A stretch of DNA of 64,000 nucleotides from Anaerolineae bacterium (GCA_023384415.1 JAHDWJ010000003.1:124001-188000); one strand, 5' to 3'. Positions 54,206 through 62,758 are shown, counted from the stretch's first letter. The notes: generated by a model from the letters alone, not told the origin. A program made the numbers and translations.

Positions 54206-55732
54206 ATGAATGAACCCCGACGACGTGGCGGCCGCGAAGCTCGACGAGAGCAGGCCCGGAGTGCGGCCGCGCTCCATCACGCTACTCAACCCGTGCATCA
54301 TTTGCCCGTTTATGAAATTGTCAACGAGGAAGGGTTGGATCTGCTCCATCAAACCTCAATGAGTATCCTTTCTGAGGTGGGGATTGATTTTTATGATGAT
54401 GAGGCCCAGGCCATTCTCAAAGAACATGGGGTTCATTTCCAGGGAGATACGGCCTTTTTTGATCCGGACCTGGTGCAGCAGTATGTCAGCCTGGCTCCGG
54501 CCCGGTTCACCCAACTGGCCCGCAATCCGGCTAATAATGTCACCATCGGCGGCCATCACATCTGCTTTGCCCCGGTGTATGGGCCGCCATTTGTGTATAG
54601 TGTGGAACGCGGCCGCAAAGAAGCCACCCTGGCCGACTTCATCAACTTCGTCAAACTGGCCTACCTCTCCCCCTACATCCATCACTCCGGCGGCACCATC
54701 GTTGAACCCACCGATGAACCTACCCACACCCGCCACCTGGACATGGTATACAGCCACATCAAATACAGTGACAAACCGTTCATGGGGTCCGTTACTTCCG
54801 GGAGCAACGCCGAAGACAGTATCAAAATGGCCGAAATCTTGTTCGGGGCTGAGGCCATGCAAGAAAATCCGGCCCTCATCTCCCTCATCAATATCAGCAG
54901 CCCCCGCCGCCTGGATGACCGGATGCTGGGTGCGCTCAAAGCCTATGCCAAAGCGCGGCAGGCGCTCATCATCACCCCGTTCATCCTCTCTGGGGCAATG
55001 GCCCCGGTGACGGTAGCGGGTACGGTAGCCCAATTGAATGCCGAAGCGTTGGCTGGTATCGTCTTAACCCAGATGATCAACCCTGGCACCCCGGTGGTGT
55101 ACGGGGCATTCCAGACCAATATTGATTTACAGAGCGGGGCCCCCGTTTTTGGCTCCCCGGAGAGCCAGATCGCCCTATATGCCAGTGCCCAGTTAGCCCG
55201 GCGGTATGGTCTGCCGTTCCGCAGCGGTGGTATGTTCAGCAGCAGCAAGGTGGGGGATGCTCAGGCGGCTTATGAATCGGTGATGGTGATGCTGCCAACG
55301 GTGCTGGCACGGGTCAATTTTGTTCTACACACCGCAGGTTGGTTGGAAGGGGGGCTGACCGCCGGGTATGAAAAGTTTGTCATGGATTGTGAACTGTTGG
55401 GGATGTTCCACAAATTTTTACAGGGGTTAGATTTGTCCGAGAATGGGCTGGCGATGGAAGGGATTCGCGCCGTTGCCCCAGGGGGGCATCACCTGGGCAC
55501 AGAGCATACCATGCGGAATTTCCGCACGGCGTTTCATCGGTCTGATCTGTTTGATTACAACTCGTTTGAGCAGTGGGCTGAGGAAGGGAGTTTGACGGCG
55601 GAGCAGAAGGCGAGCGCGAAGGTTAAGCAGCTGCTCCGCTCGTATGAGGCACCCCCGTTGGACCCGGCTGTTGATGAGGAGATCATGGGGTTTATACGCG
55701 GCCGCAAAGCCACCATCAAACCAGAGTATTAA
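54206..55732 (+). CDS. MttB-family methyltransferase, non-pyrrolysine (betaine/trimethylamine methyltransferase-like)
   Basis: A 508-residue member of the MttB family (COG5598). VYEIVNEEGLDLLHQTSMSI and ILSEVGIDF open the family domain; HSGGTIVEPTDEP, MGSVTSGSNAEDSIKMAEIL, FQTNIDLQSGAPVFGSPES and MFSSSKVGDAQAAYESVM are characteristic. There is no in-frame TAG, so it lacks pyrrolysine, as in the glycine-betaine-type MtgB homologues. Such enzymes move a methyl group from a quaternary amine to a corrinoid protein or another acceptor; no corrinoid protein gene is in the window. FAD/GcvT demethylase genes downstream suggest a betaine-related route. Confidence 0.88.
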   Translation: MNEPRRRGGREARREQARSAAALHHATQPVHHLPVYEIVNEEGLDLLHQTSMSILSEVGIDFYDDEAQAILKEHGVHFQGDTAFFDPDLVQQYVSLAPARFTQLARNPANNVTIGGHHICFAPVYGPPFVYSVERGRKEATLADFINFVKLAYLSPYIHHSGGTIVEPTDEPTHTRHLDMVYSHIKYSDKPFMGSVTSGSNAEDSIKMAEILFGAEAMQENPALISLINISSPRRLDDRMLGALKAYAKARQALIITPFILSGAMAPVTVAGTVAQLNAEALAGIVLTQMINPGTPVVYGAFQTNIDLQSGAPVFGSPESQIALYASAQLARRYGLPFRSGGMFSSSKVGDAQAAYESVMVMLPTVLARVNFVLHTAGWLEGGLTAGYEKFVMDCELLGMFHKFLQGLDLSENGLAMEGIRAVAPGGHHLGTEHTMRNFRTAFHRSDLFDYNSFEQWAEEGSLTAEQKASAKVKQLLRSYEAPPLDPAVDEEIMGFIRGRKATIKPEY

Positions 55733-55737
55733 GATGT

Positions 55738-56217
55738 TTACTTTTTGTGAATAACACCACAGGCGTAATCCCCATTCAGCCAGGGCAACTGAAATTCATC
55801 CTGTGGGATAGGGCGAACAGTTGCCGAAAATACAGGATCAAGAACCAATACATTCTCTTCATCCAGACCCACAATAACCACAGCATGGTTAGTTATTCGT
55901 GATCAATAGCTAAGTTCGCCAGTATCCACAAAGGCAATAACTGGCTCGCCTTTTTGCAAATAATCTTCCGCTAAAATAGTCAGAGTTGCCTCTCGATAGG
56001 TAACGTTGTAACCAATCTGTGTCAAGTGAATGATATTGCGCCGGGGTGCGCCAATCAGCCCAATTTGTAACAGACGCACCAATTGAGCATAAGGAAGCGG
56101 ACGACCGATGTAATGCAGCAGCATAGTGACACAGGCCGCCAGACAATCCGATTCGGCTTCTTGTTTATGAAAGGGAACTGGAAGGGGAGGAATAATGGGC
56201 AGCTTTTTGTTCGGCAT
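55738..56217 (-). pseudogene. C39-type peptidase with an in-frame TGA between Cys and His
   Basis: The frame runs from 56217 to a TAA at 55738 (160 codons) and is interrupted once, by TGA at 55903-55905. Before it, FHKQEAESDCLAACVTMLLH contains the Gln and catalytic Cys of C39/papain-like peptidases; after it, in the same frame, TNHAVVIVGLDEENVLVLDP contains the catalytic His and Asp, and FQLPWLNGDYACGVIHK follows. Homologues usually have Trp at this place (SYW), so a TGG-to-TGA change is likely. The downstream part is still well conserved, so the lesion is recent, a sequencing error, or read through. It overlaps the 120-residue gene by 53 bases. Confidence 0.75.
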
Positions 56218-56527
56218 ACTCTTGTATCAGACGAATGTCTTCAGAGGAAATGATTATCTCCCCCGTTTCAACATCTACATCTATCTGACCAACCGGGCCA
56301 ACAATGCCCTGGCCAGGAAGCGTTAATAATACTGGAACACGCCAGCAGACACGTTCTGCCACAATCAGGGTTGGTTCACCACCCCGCAGTAAGTAGGCGA
56401 TTTCGTTAGCGGCAAAACGACCAACCAGGCGGCGGGCAGCCTCAGCCGAAAAATGGATATTGGTTGAGACGTGTATCATAAATTCCATCTGCCCTGAACG
56501 GGGCAATTGTTCGATAATCGCTTCCAT
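56165..56527 (-). CDS. Small conserved-type protein preceding the C39 peptidase
   Basis: A 120-residue protein of no recognised family. The N-terminal half (FMIHVSTNIHFSAEAARRLV, GRFAANEIAYLLRGGEPTL) is followed by beta strands VCWRVPVLLTLPGQG and PVGQIDVDVETGEIIISSED and a charged helix. The VGxIxVDxETGEI ending is frequent in small proteins found in toxin-antitoxin-like or peptidase pairs. Its 3' end overlaps the C39 gene by 53 bases, so the two form a unit. It interrupts the demethylation cluster on the opposite strand. Confidence 0.65.
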   Translation of the reverse strand: MEAIIEQLPRSGQMEFMIHVSTNIHFSAEAARRLVGRFAANEIAYLLRGGEPTLIVAERVCWRVPVLLTLPGQGIVGPVGQIDVDVETGEIIISSEDIRLIQEYAEQKAAHYSSPSSSLS

Positions 56528-56583
56528 AATGCAATCTCCTAGCCTTGCACCAGGCAGTATGCCCGGTTGTTGGTATCATAGTA

Positions 56584-56678
56584 TAGGACTTACGCAGACC
56601 TGACAGGTTTTCTCCTGTAACAACCATAGAACGAATCAAAAAACCTGTCAGGTCTTTTTGCATTTTGCGTAAGTCCTA
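56584..56678. mobile_element. 95-bp MITE-like element with TAGGACTTACGCA terminal repeats
   Basis: The outer 13-bp inverted repeats TAGGACTTACGCA (56584-56596) and TGCGTAAGTCCTA (56666-56678) are perfect. Inside, GACCTGACAGGTTTT (56597-56611) and AAAACCTGTCAGGTC (56640-56654) form a second perfect 15-bp pair. No transposase is present, so it could move only in trans. GGACTTACGC termini bounded by TA recall IS630/Tc1- or IS4/5-type elements; this is inference. Confidence 0.75.
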
Positions 56679-56727
56679 AGTAGCTAAGTGATATGATGAC
56701 AAGACCCAATTCCCTAAAGGTTGCCCT

Positions 56728-58005
56728 ATGACCCAAGATAGACGGCCCCGCCGCCCCTCCCCCCATCGTCCCATTACTACTACTCCCCCCGTGGAACGAC
56801 GCACCCCGCTGTATGACATCCATGCCCGCACGGCCGCGAAGATGATCCCTGGTGGCGGCGGTTTTATGTTCCCATTCTCCTACACCGCCCCGATGGAGGA
56901 ACACCTGAACACCCGCACCAATGTAGGGATGCAGGATTTGTCCACGATGGGGGAGGTAGATGTGAAAGGGCCAGGGGCTGAGCGGCTCATCAACCGGCTG
57001 TTGGTCAATGACATCCGCGATATGCACCCTGGTCAGGTACGTTATTCGACAATGTGTAATGAGGATGGGCTGATCCTGGATGATATTACGGTGTATAAGT
57101 TCAGCGAAGAGCATTTTATGGTGGTTACCAGCTCCGGGCCGCGCAAGGAGAGCTACCGCTGGATTGCTGACCATGCTGCCGGAATGAGTGCCTATGCCAC
57201 CGATCTGACCGGGGCGATTGCTTTGCTGGCGGTGCAGGGGCCGCGCTCCCGGGATTTTTTGCTCTCGGTGGTGGATGGGGCAGATTGGGAGAATTTGCGC
57301 TTTTTCTGGTTTACCCCGGCGGTGATCAATGGCACAGAGCTGCTCATCTCCCGGTCGGGGTACACGGGGGAGTTGGGGTATGAACTGTATGTCCCGGCTG
57401 AGGAAGCGGCCGCGATCTGGCATTATCTCCTGGCACAAGGCAAAGCATTCGGTCTGCTTCCCTACGGCGTTCAGGCGATGCAAAGCCTGCGTATTGAAAA
57501 GGCGTTACCTCTTTACGGGCCAGATATAGACGGTTCCCAAACCCCATTCCATTTAGGGCTAAACCGGTGGATACGGTTTGACAAGCGGGAGTTTGTGGGG
57601 CGAGAAGCGCTGCTGCGGGTGCAAGAGATGGGGCTAGAGCAACGGTGGACCGGGCTGGTGCTGGAAAGCGACATCCCGGCCAACCACGGCGATCCCGTCT
57701 ACAGCATCGCCGATATCCGCACGGTGAAGCAGAAAATGTTTACCGGCAGTGAGGCGGGGGCATCGTTTGACCTGGAAACCGCCGGGCAGCCGGTCGGCGT
57801 GGTCACCTCCAGCGCGAAAGGGCACAGCGTGGGTAAAATGTTGGCCCTGGCTTACCTGGACGTGACCCATTCCTGGCCTGGAGCGCGGGTGCTGGTGAAT
57901 GTAAGCGGCCGCGCCGCCCTGGCCACCGTTACACAAACGCCTTTCTTTGACCCGCAAGGGGTAAGAATACGCGCTACCGGTACTCAAAAACTCATCAATC
58001 AATAA
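56728..58005 (+). CDS. GcvT-like aminomethyltransferase / folate-dependent demethylase
   Basis: A 425-residue protein of the GcvT family. PFSYTAPMEEHLNTRTNVGM and MQDLSTMGEVDVKGPGAERL form the first folate-binding segment, MCNEDGLILDDITVYKFSEE the second, ISRSGYTGELGYELYVPAEE the conserved YTGE motif, and the C-terminal barrel has GVVTSSAKGHSVGKMLALAY. Extra residues (about 40 at the N-terminus, Pro/Arg-rich) and an insert around residue 330 (VYSIADIRTVKQKMFTG) set it apart from canonical GcvT of 360-370 residues, so it more likely transfers methyl or methylene groups from a methylated amine to tetrahydrofolate. Confidence 0.85.
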   Translation: MTQDRRPRRPSPHRPITTTPPVERRTPLYDIHARTAAKMIPGGGGFMFPFSYTAPMEEHLNTRTNVGMQDLSTMGEVDVKGPGAERLINRLLVNDIRDMHPGQVRYSTMCNEDGLILDDITVYKFSEEHFMVVTSSGPRKESYRWIADHAAGMSAYATDLTGAIALLAVQGPRSRDFLLSVVDGADWENLRFFWFTPAVINGTELLISRSGYTGELGYELYVPAEEAAAIWHYLLAQGKAFGLLPYGVQAMQSLRIEKALPLYGPDIDGSQTPFHLGLNRWIRFDKREFVGREALLRVQEMGLEQRWTGLVLESDIPANHGDPVYSIADIRTVKQKMFTGSEAGASFDLETAGQPVGVVTSSAKGHSVGKMLALAYLDVTHSWPGARVLVNVSGRAALATVTQTPFFDPQGVRIRATGTQKLINQ

Positions 58006-58034
58006 TCTAAGCATGAAGCATCAAAGGTGCAAAC

Positions 58035-58535
58035 GTGTCCAATGGCAGTCTACAACGAATCTATCTCGACACTAATGTGTATGCCCGTTCATTTGATGAT
58101 CAGACTCAACCAACCATTCAAACTGAGGCCAATGCCTTTCTCGAGATCATTCAGGCCATCGAAGCTCAAAAGCTAGTTTTGCTTTCCTCTGACATTTTGA
58201 CCTTTGAAGTAGACAATATCCTGGATAGTAACAAACGAACGAAGGTTGAGACGTATCTCAAATTATGCAATGAGCATATTGACAGTTCCGATGAGATTTT
58301 GCATCTTGGTAAGCAGATACAGTCGGATTGTCATTTGCGGCCGCGTGATGCTTTACATATCGCTTCAGCTATCGTTGGTCAGGCACGTTATTTCCTTTCT
58401 TGTGATCGCAAGGTTGCGCAAATAGAGCAAGTTCGTTGTTATCGTCGCTTTGCGCGAACATACCGCCAGACCTATTTCTCGGTTATGAACCCTGTGCTTT
58501 TCGTTGAAAAGTTACAGAAAGGGGATCTCGAATGA
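58035..58535 (+). CDS. PIN-domain toxin-like ribonuclease
   Basis: A 166-residue protein with a GTG start at 58035. IYLDTNVYARSFDD gives the first acidic residue, LTFEVDNILDSNKR the second, RPRDALHIASAIVGQARYFL the third and SCDRKVAQIEQV the fourth, the standard Mg2+ cluster of PIN RNases (VapC-like). It lies 29 bases after the GcvT-like gene and its stop overlaps the next gene (ATGA). It is inserted in the demethylation cluster. A toxin role is inferred from the family and from the coupled small partner. Confidence 0.85.
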   Translation: MSNGSLQRIYLDTNVYARSFDDQTQPTIQTEANAFLEIIQAIEAQKLVLLSSDILTFEVDNILDSNKRTKVETYLKLCNEHIDSSDEILHLGKQIQSDCHLRPRDALHIASAIVGQARYFLSCDRKVAQIEQVRCYRRFARTYRQTYFSVMNPVLFVEKLQKGDLE

Positions 58536-58774
58536 ATACAGTGACGGTCATTCCATCAGAATCCATGGCCCTTATTCGTGAAGGCTGGAACTTATTGGTC
58601 GAAAAATTAGGTATTGAAAAGGCGACACAGTTTGTCGTCCTTCTTGAACGAGGCAAAGGTGATTCCGTTCAAGAAATTCACGATTACTGGGGCAATGCCA
58701 ATATTGAAGAGATTCATCAACGCGTTTTGGCCTGGAAAACCGAAAAACCTACCAACCGCGAAATCACCTATTAA
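58532..58774 (+). CDS. Small partner of PIN toxin, possible antitoxin
   Basis: An 80-residue protein. SESMALIREGWNLLVEKLGI, then EKATQFVVLLERGKGDSVQE and IHDYWGNANIEEIHQRVLAW: helical, acidic, without a clear ribbon-helix-helix or AbrB motif. It overlaps the PIN gene by 4 bases and follows it, the reverse of the usual antitoxin-first order. I do not recognise the family. The tight coupling supports an antitoxin or accessory role. Confidence 0.65.
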   Translation: MNTVTVIPSESMALIREGWNLLVEKLGIEKATQFVVLLERGKGDSVQEIHDYWGNANIEEIHQRVLAWKTEKPTNREITY

Positions 58775-58798
58775 ATGAACCCAGCAAAGAAGTTAAAT

Positions 58799-60175
58799 AT
58801 GATTGGCTACTCTAAACATTTCAACGTTATTGTTGTGGGTGTGGGCGGGATGGGCAGTGCTACATGTTACCAGCTGGCGCGGCGAGGCAAACGGGTGTTA
58901 GGCATTGAGAAGTACGACATTCCCCATGACCTCGGCTCGTCCCATGGGTATACTCGCATCATCCGCCTGGCCTATTATGAACACCCATCCTATGTCATGC
59001 TCCTCAGACGCTCCTATGAACTATGGGACGAGATTGAGCGGCGCACGGGGAGCAAACTGCTGCATAAAGTCGGCTCCATTGACGCCGGCCCGGCTGATAG
59101 CTGGGTGTTCAAAGGGTCGCTGCAATCGTGTGTGGAGCATGATTTGCCCCATGAAGTCCTGACCGGCAAGGAACTGCATGACCGGTTCCCTGGCTACAAT
59201 CTGCCCCACGACCATCTGGCACTGTTGCAGCCGGATGGCGGGTTCCTGGTGCCAGAGCAGGCCACTGTTGCCTTCACCGAGGCGGCCCAGGCATTGGGAG
59301 CGGAGATTCACGGCCGCGAAGAGATGCTGGAGTGGCACCCTACTGTTGAAGGAGGGGTGCGCGTCCTCACCGACCGGGCCGAATATACGGCTGACCGGCT
59401 GATCATCACCGCCGGGTCATGGAACCAGAATGTGCTGCCCTTTTTGCGCGGGTTGGCCGTGCCAGAGCGTCAGGTGCTGGCCTGGTTGCAGCCGGAACGG
59501 CCGGAACTGTTCCGCCCGGAGCGGTTCCCGGTGTTTAACTGCCTGGTGAATGAAGGGCGGTATTATGGCTTCCCGGTGTTTGGGGTGCCGGGGTTCAAAT
59601 TTGGCAAATACCACCATTTTGAGGAGCAGGGTTGGGCCGATGCGGTTGATTTTGAACCTCGTTGGGATGATGAGGAGATGCTGCGAGAGTTTGCCGCCCG
59701 TTATTTCCCCATGGGCGCGGGGCCGGTGATGTCGTTGAAGGCGTGCATGTTTACCAACTCGCCGGATGGGCATTTCATTATGGATTTGCACCCGGATTAT
59801 CCGCAGGTGTCGTTCGCGGCCGCGTTCTCTGGTCATGGGTATAAGTTCGCCAGCGTCATCGGCGAAATCCTGGCCGACCTGGCCGAGCGGGGGGATACCC
59901 GCCACGACATCAGCCTGTTTAACCTGGCCCGGTTTACCGGGCAGGTGAGTGCCCTCCATGCCGGGCACATGGCCGACGTCGGGCTGCCCGTCATACGCAG
60001 ACAAACCCCACGTCGCCTTATCCCCGAGACGGGTTTTGGCTATAGAGGTAGATATTTGCGGCAACAAAGGGGTGGATTGCGGCCGCATCATCACCACTCC
60101 CACACCCATTCCACCCTCATGGACTCGACCGATCCACTGTATTGGGAACAGGATTCAGTTAAACCATTTTGGTAA
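58799..60175 (+). CDS. Monomeric sarcosine oxidase / N-methyl amino acid oxidase-like flavoenzyme
   Basis: About 458 residues from ATG 58799; an earlier ATG at 58775 lacks a ribosome-binding site. NVIVVGVGGMGSATCYQLA is the FAD dinucleotide motif; LGSSHGYTRIIRLAYYEHP is the MSOX/MTOX motif; LKACMFTNSPDGHFIMDLHP has the Cys that binds FAD covalently in this family. It would oxidise sarcosine or another N-methyl amine to the demethylated amine, formaldehyde and H2O2. The last 60 residues, with a His-rich stretch (RPHHHHSHTHST) beside a GCGGCCGC copy, are not normal for the family. It belongs to the demethylation cluster. Confidence 0.85.
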   Translation: MIGYSKHFNVIVVGVGGMGSATCYQLARRGKRVLGIEKYDIPHDLGSSHGYTRIIRLAYYEHPSYVMLLRRSYELWDEIERRTGSKLLHKVGSIDAGPADSWVFKGSLQSCVEHDLPHEVLTGKELHDRFPGYNLPHDHLALLQPDGGFLVPEQATVAFTEAAQALGAEIHGREEMLEWHPTVEGGVRVLTDRAEYTADRLIITAGSWNQNVLPFLRGLAVPERQVLAWLQPERPELFRPERFPVFNCLVNEGRYYGFPVFGVPGFKFGKYHHFEEQGWADAVDFEPRWDDEEMLREFAARYFPMGAGPVMSLKACMFTNSPDGHFIMDLHPDYPQVSFAAAFSGHGYKFASVIGEILADLAERGDTRHDISLFNLARFTGQVSALHAGHMADVGLPVIRRQTPRRLIPETGFGYRGRYLRQQRGGLRPHHHHSHTHSTLMDSTDPLYWEQDSVKPFW

Positions 60176-60316
60176 TAAAGCAATATTGACACAACTGAAA
60201 GAACTCCCGCAGAGACGCAGAGGCGCGAAGTTGCCAGAAAAAAATTTGGGCCAAATGGAGTCATTTGTGGCTGTTTTTAGAAAATTCAATCTTGAGACCA
60301 TTGTAAGGAATTAACC

Positions 60317-62758
60317 ATGCAGGATCAGGCGCGATTGGTAATCGTTGGGGCGGGGATTGTGGGGTGCAGTGCGGCGTACCATCTGGCCAAGCTGGGCTGG
60401 CGGGATATTTTGGTGCTGGACCAGGGGCCGCTGTTTGAGACGGGCGGTTCCACCTCCCACGCCCCTGGCCTGATTTTCCAAACGAATGGTTCACGCTTAA
60501 TGTGCCAGATGGCCCAATATACGGTTCATTTGCTCCGTGAGCTGACCTACCGTGATACACCCTGTTTTTATGAGGTCGGCAGCGTCGAAGTGGCAGCGAC
60601 GCCGGAGCGGGTGACGGATTTGTACCGGCGGCAGGGATGGGCAACCGCCTACGGCCTGGAAGCACAAATCATCTCGCCAGTTGAGGTGAAACGGATGATC
60701 CCCATCATTAACGAGGATGTGGTGCTGGCGGGGTACCATGTGCCGTCGGATGGGGATGCGCGGGGGTGGTACGCGGCCGCAGCCCTGGCTCATCAGGCTA
60801 TGGCAGCCGGTGGTGTAGCCTTCCAGGGAGAGACAAAGGTGCTGGGTCTCCTGGTAGAAAAAGGGCGGGTGACAGGAGTGATGACGGATCGCGGCCGCGT
60901 CACCTGCGAAACCGTTCTCCTCTGCACCAACATCTGGGGGCCGGTGCTGGGGGACAAACTGGGGCTGCCCCTGCCCCTCTACGCCGTCGAACACCAATAC
61001 CTCATCAGCCAACCCCTGCCCGAACTGGCCCAAGACCGAGAACGGTTTGTGACCCATCCTATTTTGCGTCATCAAGACAAACGGATGTATTTCCGCCAGC
61101 ACGGAGACGCTTATGGTGTGGGCAGCTACTGCCACGAACCCCGTCTGGTCAGCCCGTACACCCTCAAGAAGTCAGCCATTCACCCATTCACCCCCGGCGA
61201 TTTTGACGAAGCCCACGAAGCGACCAATCGGCTGCTGCCCGCGCTCAAGGGGCGGAAATATGTCACCCAGTTCAACGGCATGTTCGCCTTCACCATTGAC
61301 GGCTACCCGGTGTTGGGGGAAAGCCAGACCACCAAAGGGGTATGGTCGGCCATCGGTATCTGGGTGACTCACAGCGGCGGGGCGGGAAAAACCATCGCCG
61401 AATTGATGAGTTATGGCACAACCGAATGGGACATCCGCGAGGCCAGCATCCACCGCTTCCACGCCCATCACACCACTCCCAGCTATGTGGCTCTGCGCTG
61501 TGCCCAGCAGTACCGCGAGGTGTACGACATCATCCACCCGTTGCAGCAGATGGAAAATCCGCGCCACCTGCGCCTCAGCCCGTACCATGAGCGGCTGGTG
61601 GCCCAACAAGGGGTCTTTTTTGAGAACAGCGGCTGGGAAGTGGCCCAATGGTATGAGGCGAATGAACGGCTGCTGGTGGAGTTTAGCGGCCGCATTCCCA
61701 AACGCACCGGGTGGGCAGCCAAAAACTGGTCCCCCATCCAGGGAGCCGAACATCTGGCAACGCGGGAGCGGGTAGGGCTGTTCAACCTGACCCAATTCAC
61801 CAAAATTGAGGTGCGCGGGCCGGGGGCATTGGCCTTCCTGAATTATATGGCCGCCAATCAGGTAGATCAGCCAGTGGGCAAGGTGGTGTATACGGCCCTG
61901 CTCAATCAGGCTGGGGGGATCAAGGCCGATTTGACCATCACCCGCACCGGTGAGGAGCAGTTCCTGGTGTTGACCGGAGCCGGGGGGGGGCCACATGATC
62001 TGGCCTGGTTACGCCAACACGCCCCCACCGATGGCTCGGTGACGATTGAAGATGTGACCTCACGGTATGCGGCGGTAGGGTTATGGGGGCCATTGGCGCG
62101 GGAGGTGTTGGCCCGCGTGACCCCGGATGATGTAGGGAATGAGGCGTTTCCTTATTTTACGGCGCGGCCGCTGACCATAGACAGTATCCCCGCCTACGCT
62201 TTGCGCCTCTCCTACGCCGGAGAGTTGGGCTGGGAGATTTACGCGCCGATGGAGATGGGATTGCGGCTGTGGGATCTGTTGTGGGAGGCGGGTCAGCCAT
62301 CCGGGTTGGTGGCGGTAGGGGCCGGGGCGTTCAACTCCCTACGCCTGGAGAAAGGGTATCGCGCCTGGGGCAGCGACATCCACACCGAATACAACCCGTA
62401 TGAGGCCGGGTTAGGTTGGGCGATACGGCTCAAGAAGGGGGATTTCCTGGGACGGGACGCGCTGCTCAAAGTGCGTGAGCAGGGTATCCGGCGGCAGTTG
62501 TGCTGCCTGACGTTGACCGAGCCGGGGGCCGTACTGCTGGGCAAAGAGCCGATTTTAGCAGGGGAGAAGTTGTTGGGGTATGTGACCAGCAGTGATTTTG
62601 GCTACAGTGTGGGCCAGCAAATCGTGTATGGCTACCTGCCGGTGGCGTATGCCGTGCCAGGTACACAGGTGGAGGTACAATATTTTCGCGGCCGCCACAC
62701 CGCTACTGTTTACCATGAACCTTTATTCGATGCAATTATGCAACGGTTGAAAAATTAA
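60317..62758 (+). CDS. Dimethylglycine/sarcosine dehydrogenase-like FAD-GcvT fusion
   Basis: An 813-residue enzyme. The N-terminal FAD domain starts RLVIVGAGIVGCSAAYHLAK and has GSTSHAPGLIFQTNGS, with the His that carries FAD covalently in DMGDH. From about residue 430 a GcvT domain follows: FNLTQFTKIEVRGPGALAFL, GGIKADLTITRTGEEQFLV and LSYAGELGWEIYAP. Such fusions oxidise dimethylglycine or sarcosine and hand the formaldehyde to tetrahydrofolate. It starts 141 bases after the sarcosine-oxidase-like gene and closes the cluster. Length and domain order are canonical. Which methylated glycine it prefers is unknown. Confidence 0.92.
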   Translation: MQDQARLVIVGAGIVGCSAAYHLAKLGWRDILVLDQGPLFETGGSTSHAPGLIFQTNGSRLMCQMAQYTVHLLRELTYRDTPCFYEVGSVEVAATPERVTDLYRRQGWATAYGLEAQIISPVEVKRMIPIINEDVVLAGYHVPSDGDARGWYAAAALAHQAMAAGGVAFQGETKVLGLLVEKGRVTGVMTDRGRVTCETVLLCTNIWGPVLGDKLGLPLPLYAVEHQYLISQPLPELAQDRERFVTHPILRHQDKRMYFRQHGDAYGVGSYCHEPRLVSPYTLKKSAIHPFTPGDFDEAHEATNRLLPALKGRKYVTQFNGMFAFTIDGYPVLGESQTTKGVWSAIGIWVTHSGGAGKTIAELMSYGTTEWDIREASIHRFHAHHTTPSYVALRCAQQYREVYDIIHPLQQMENPRHLRLSPYHERLVAQQGVFFENSGWEVAQWYEANERLLVEFSGRIPKRTGWAAKNWSPIQGAEHLATRERVGLFNLTQFTKIEVRGPGALAFLNYMAANQVDQPVGKVVYTALLNQAGGIKADLTITRTGEEQFLVLTGAGGGPHDLAWLRQHAPTDGSVTIEDVTSRYAAVGLWGPLAREVLARVTPDDVGNEAFPYFTARPLTIDSIPAYALRLSYAGELGWEIYAPMEMGLRLWDLLWEAGQPSGLVAVGAGAFNSLRLEKGYRAWGSDIHTEYNPYEAGLGWAIRLKKGDFLGRDALLKVREQGIRRQLCCLTLTEPGAVLLGKEPILAGEKLLGYVTSSDFGYSVGQQIVYGYLPVAYAVPGTQVEVQYFRGRHTATVYHEPLFDAIMQRLKN

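Larger units (their letters stand above)
362..62695. repeat. Dispersed highly iterated palindrome GCGGCCGC (about 113 copies)
   Basis: The 8-bp palindrome GCGGCCGC recurs from 362-369 to 62688-62695; counting by eye gave about 113 copies. At roughly 55-57% GC (estimated, not computed) about 2-3 would be expected. Many copies extend to the 10-mer CGCGGCCGCG. Overlapping doubles occur at 29310-29323, 35358-35371 and 53738-53751. Most copies are inside genes, in all three codon phases, appearing as Ala-Ala-Ala, Arg-Pro or Gly-Arg, so protein sequence alone does not explain them. Intergenic copies exist near 2003, 20163, 43639, 43691 and 50497. Long stretches without a copy are 12,804-15,902 and 43,699-46,620. 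The behaviour resembles HIP1 (GCGATCGC) of cyanobacteria. Confidence 0.95.

Noticed and set aside
54206..55732. Pyrrolysine-containing trimethylamine methyltransferase
   Set aside because: No in-frame TAG in the MttB-family gene; it belongs to the non-pyrrolysine branch.
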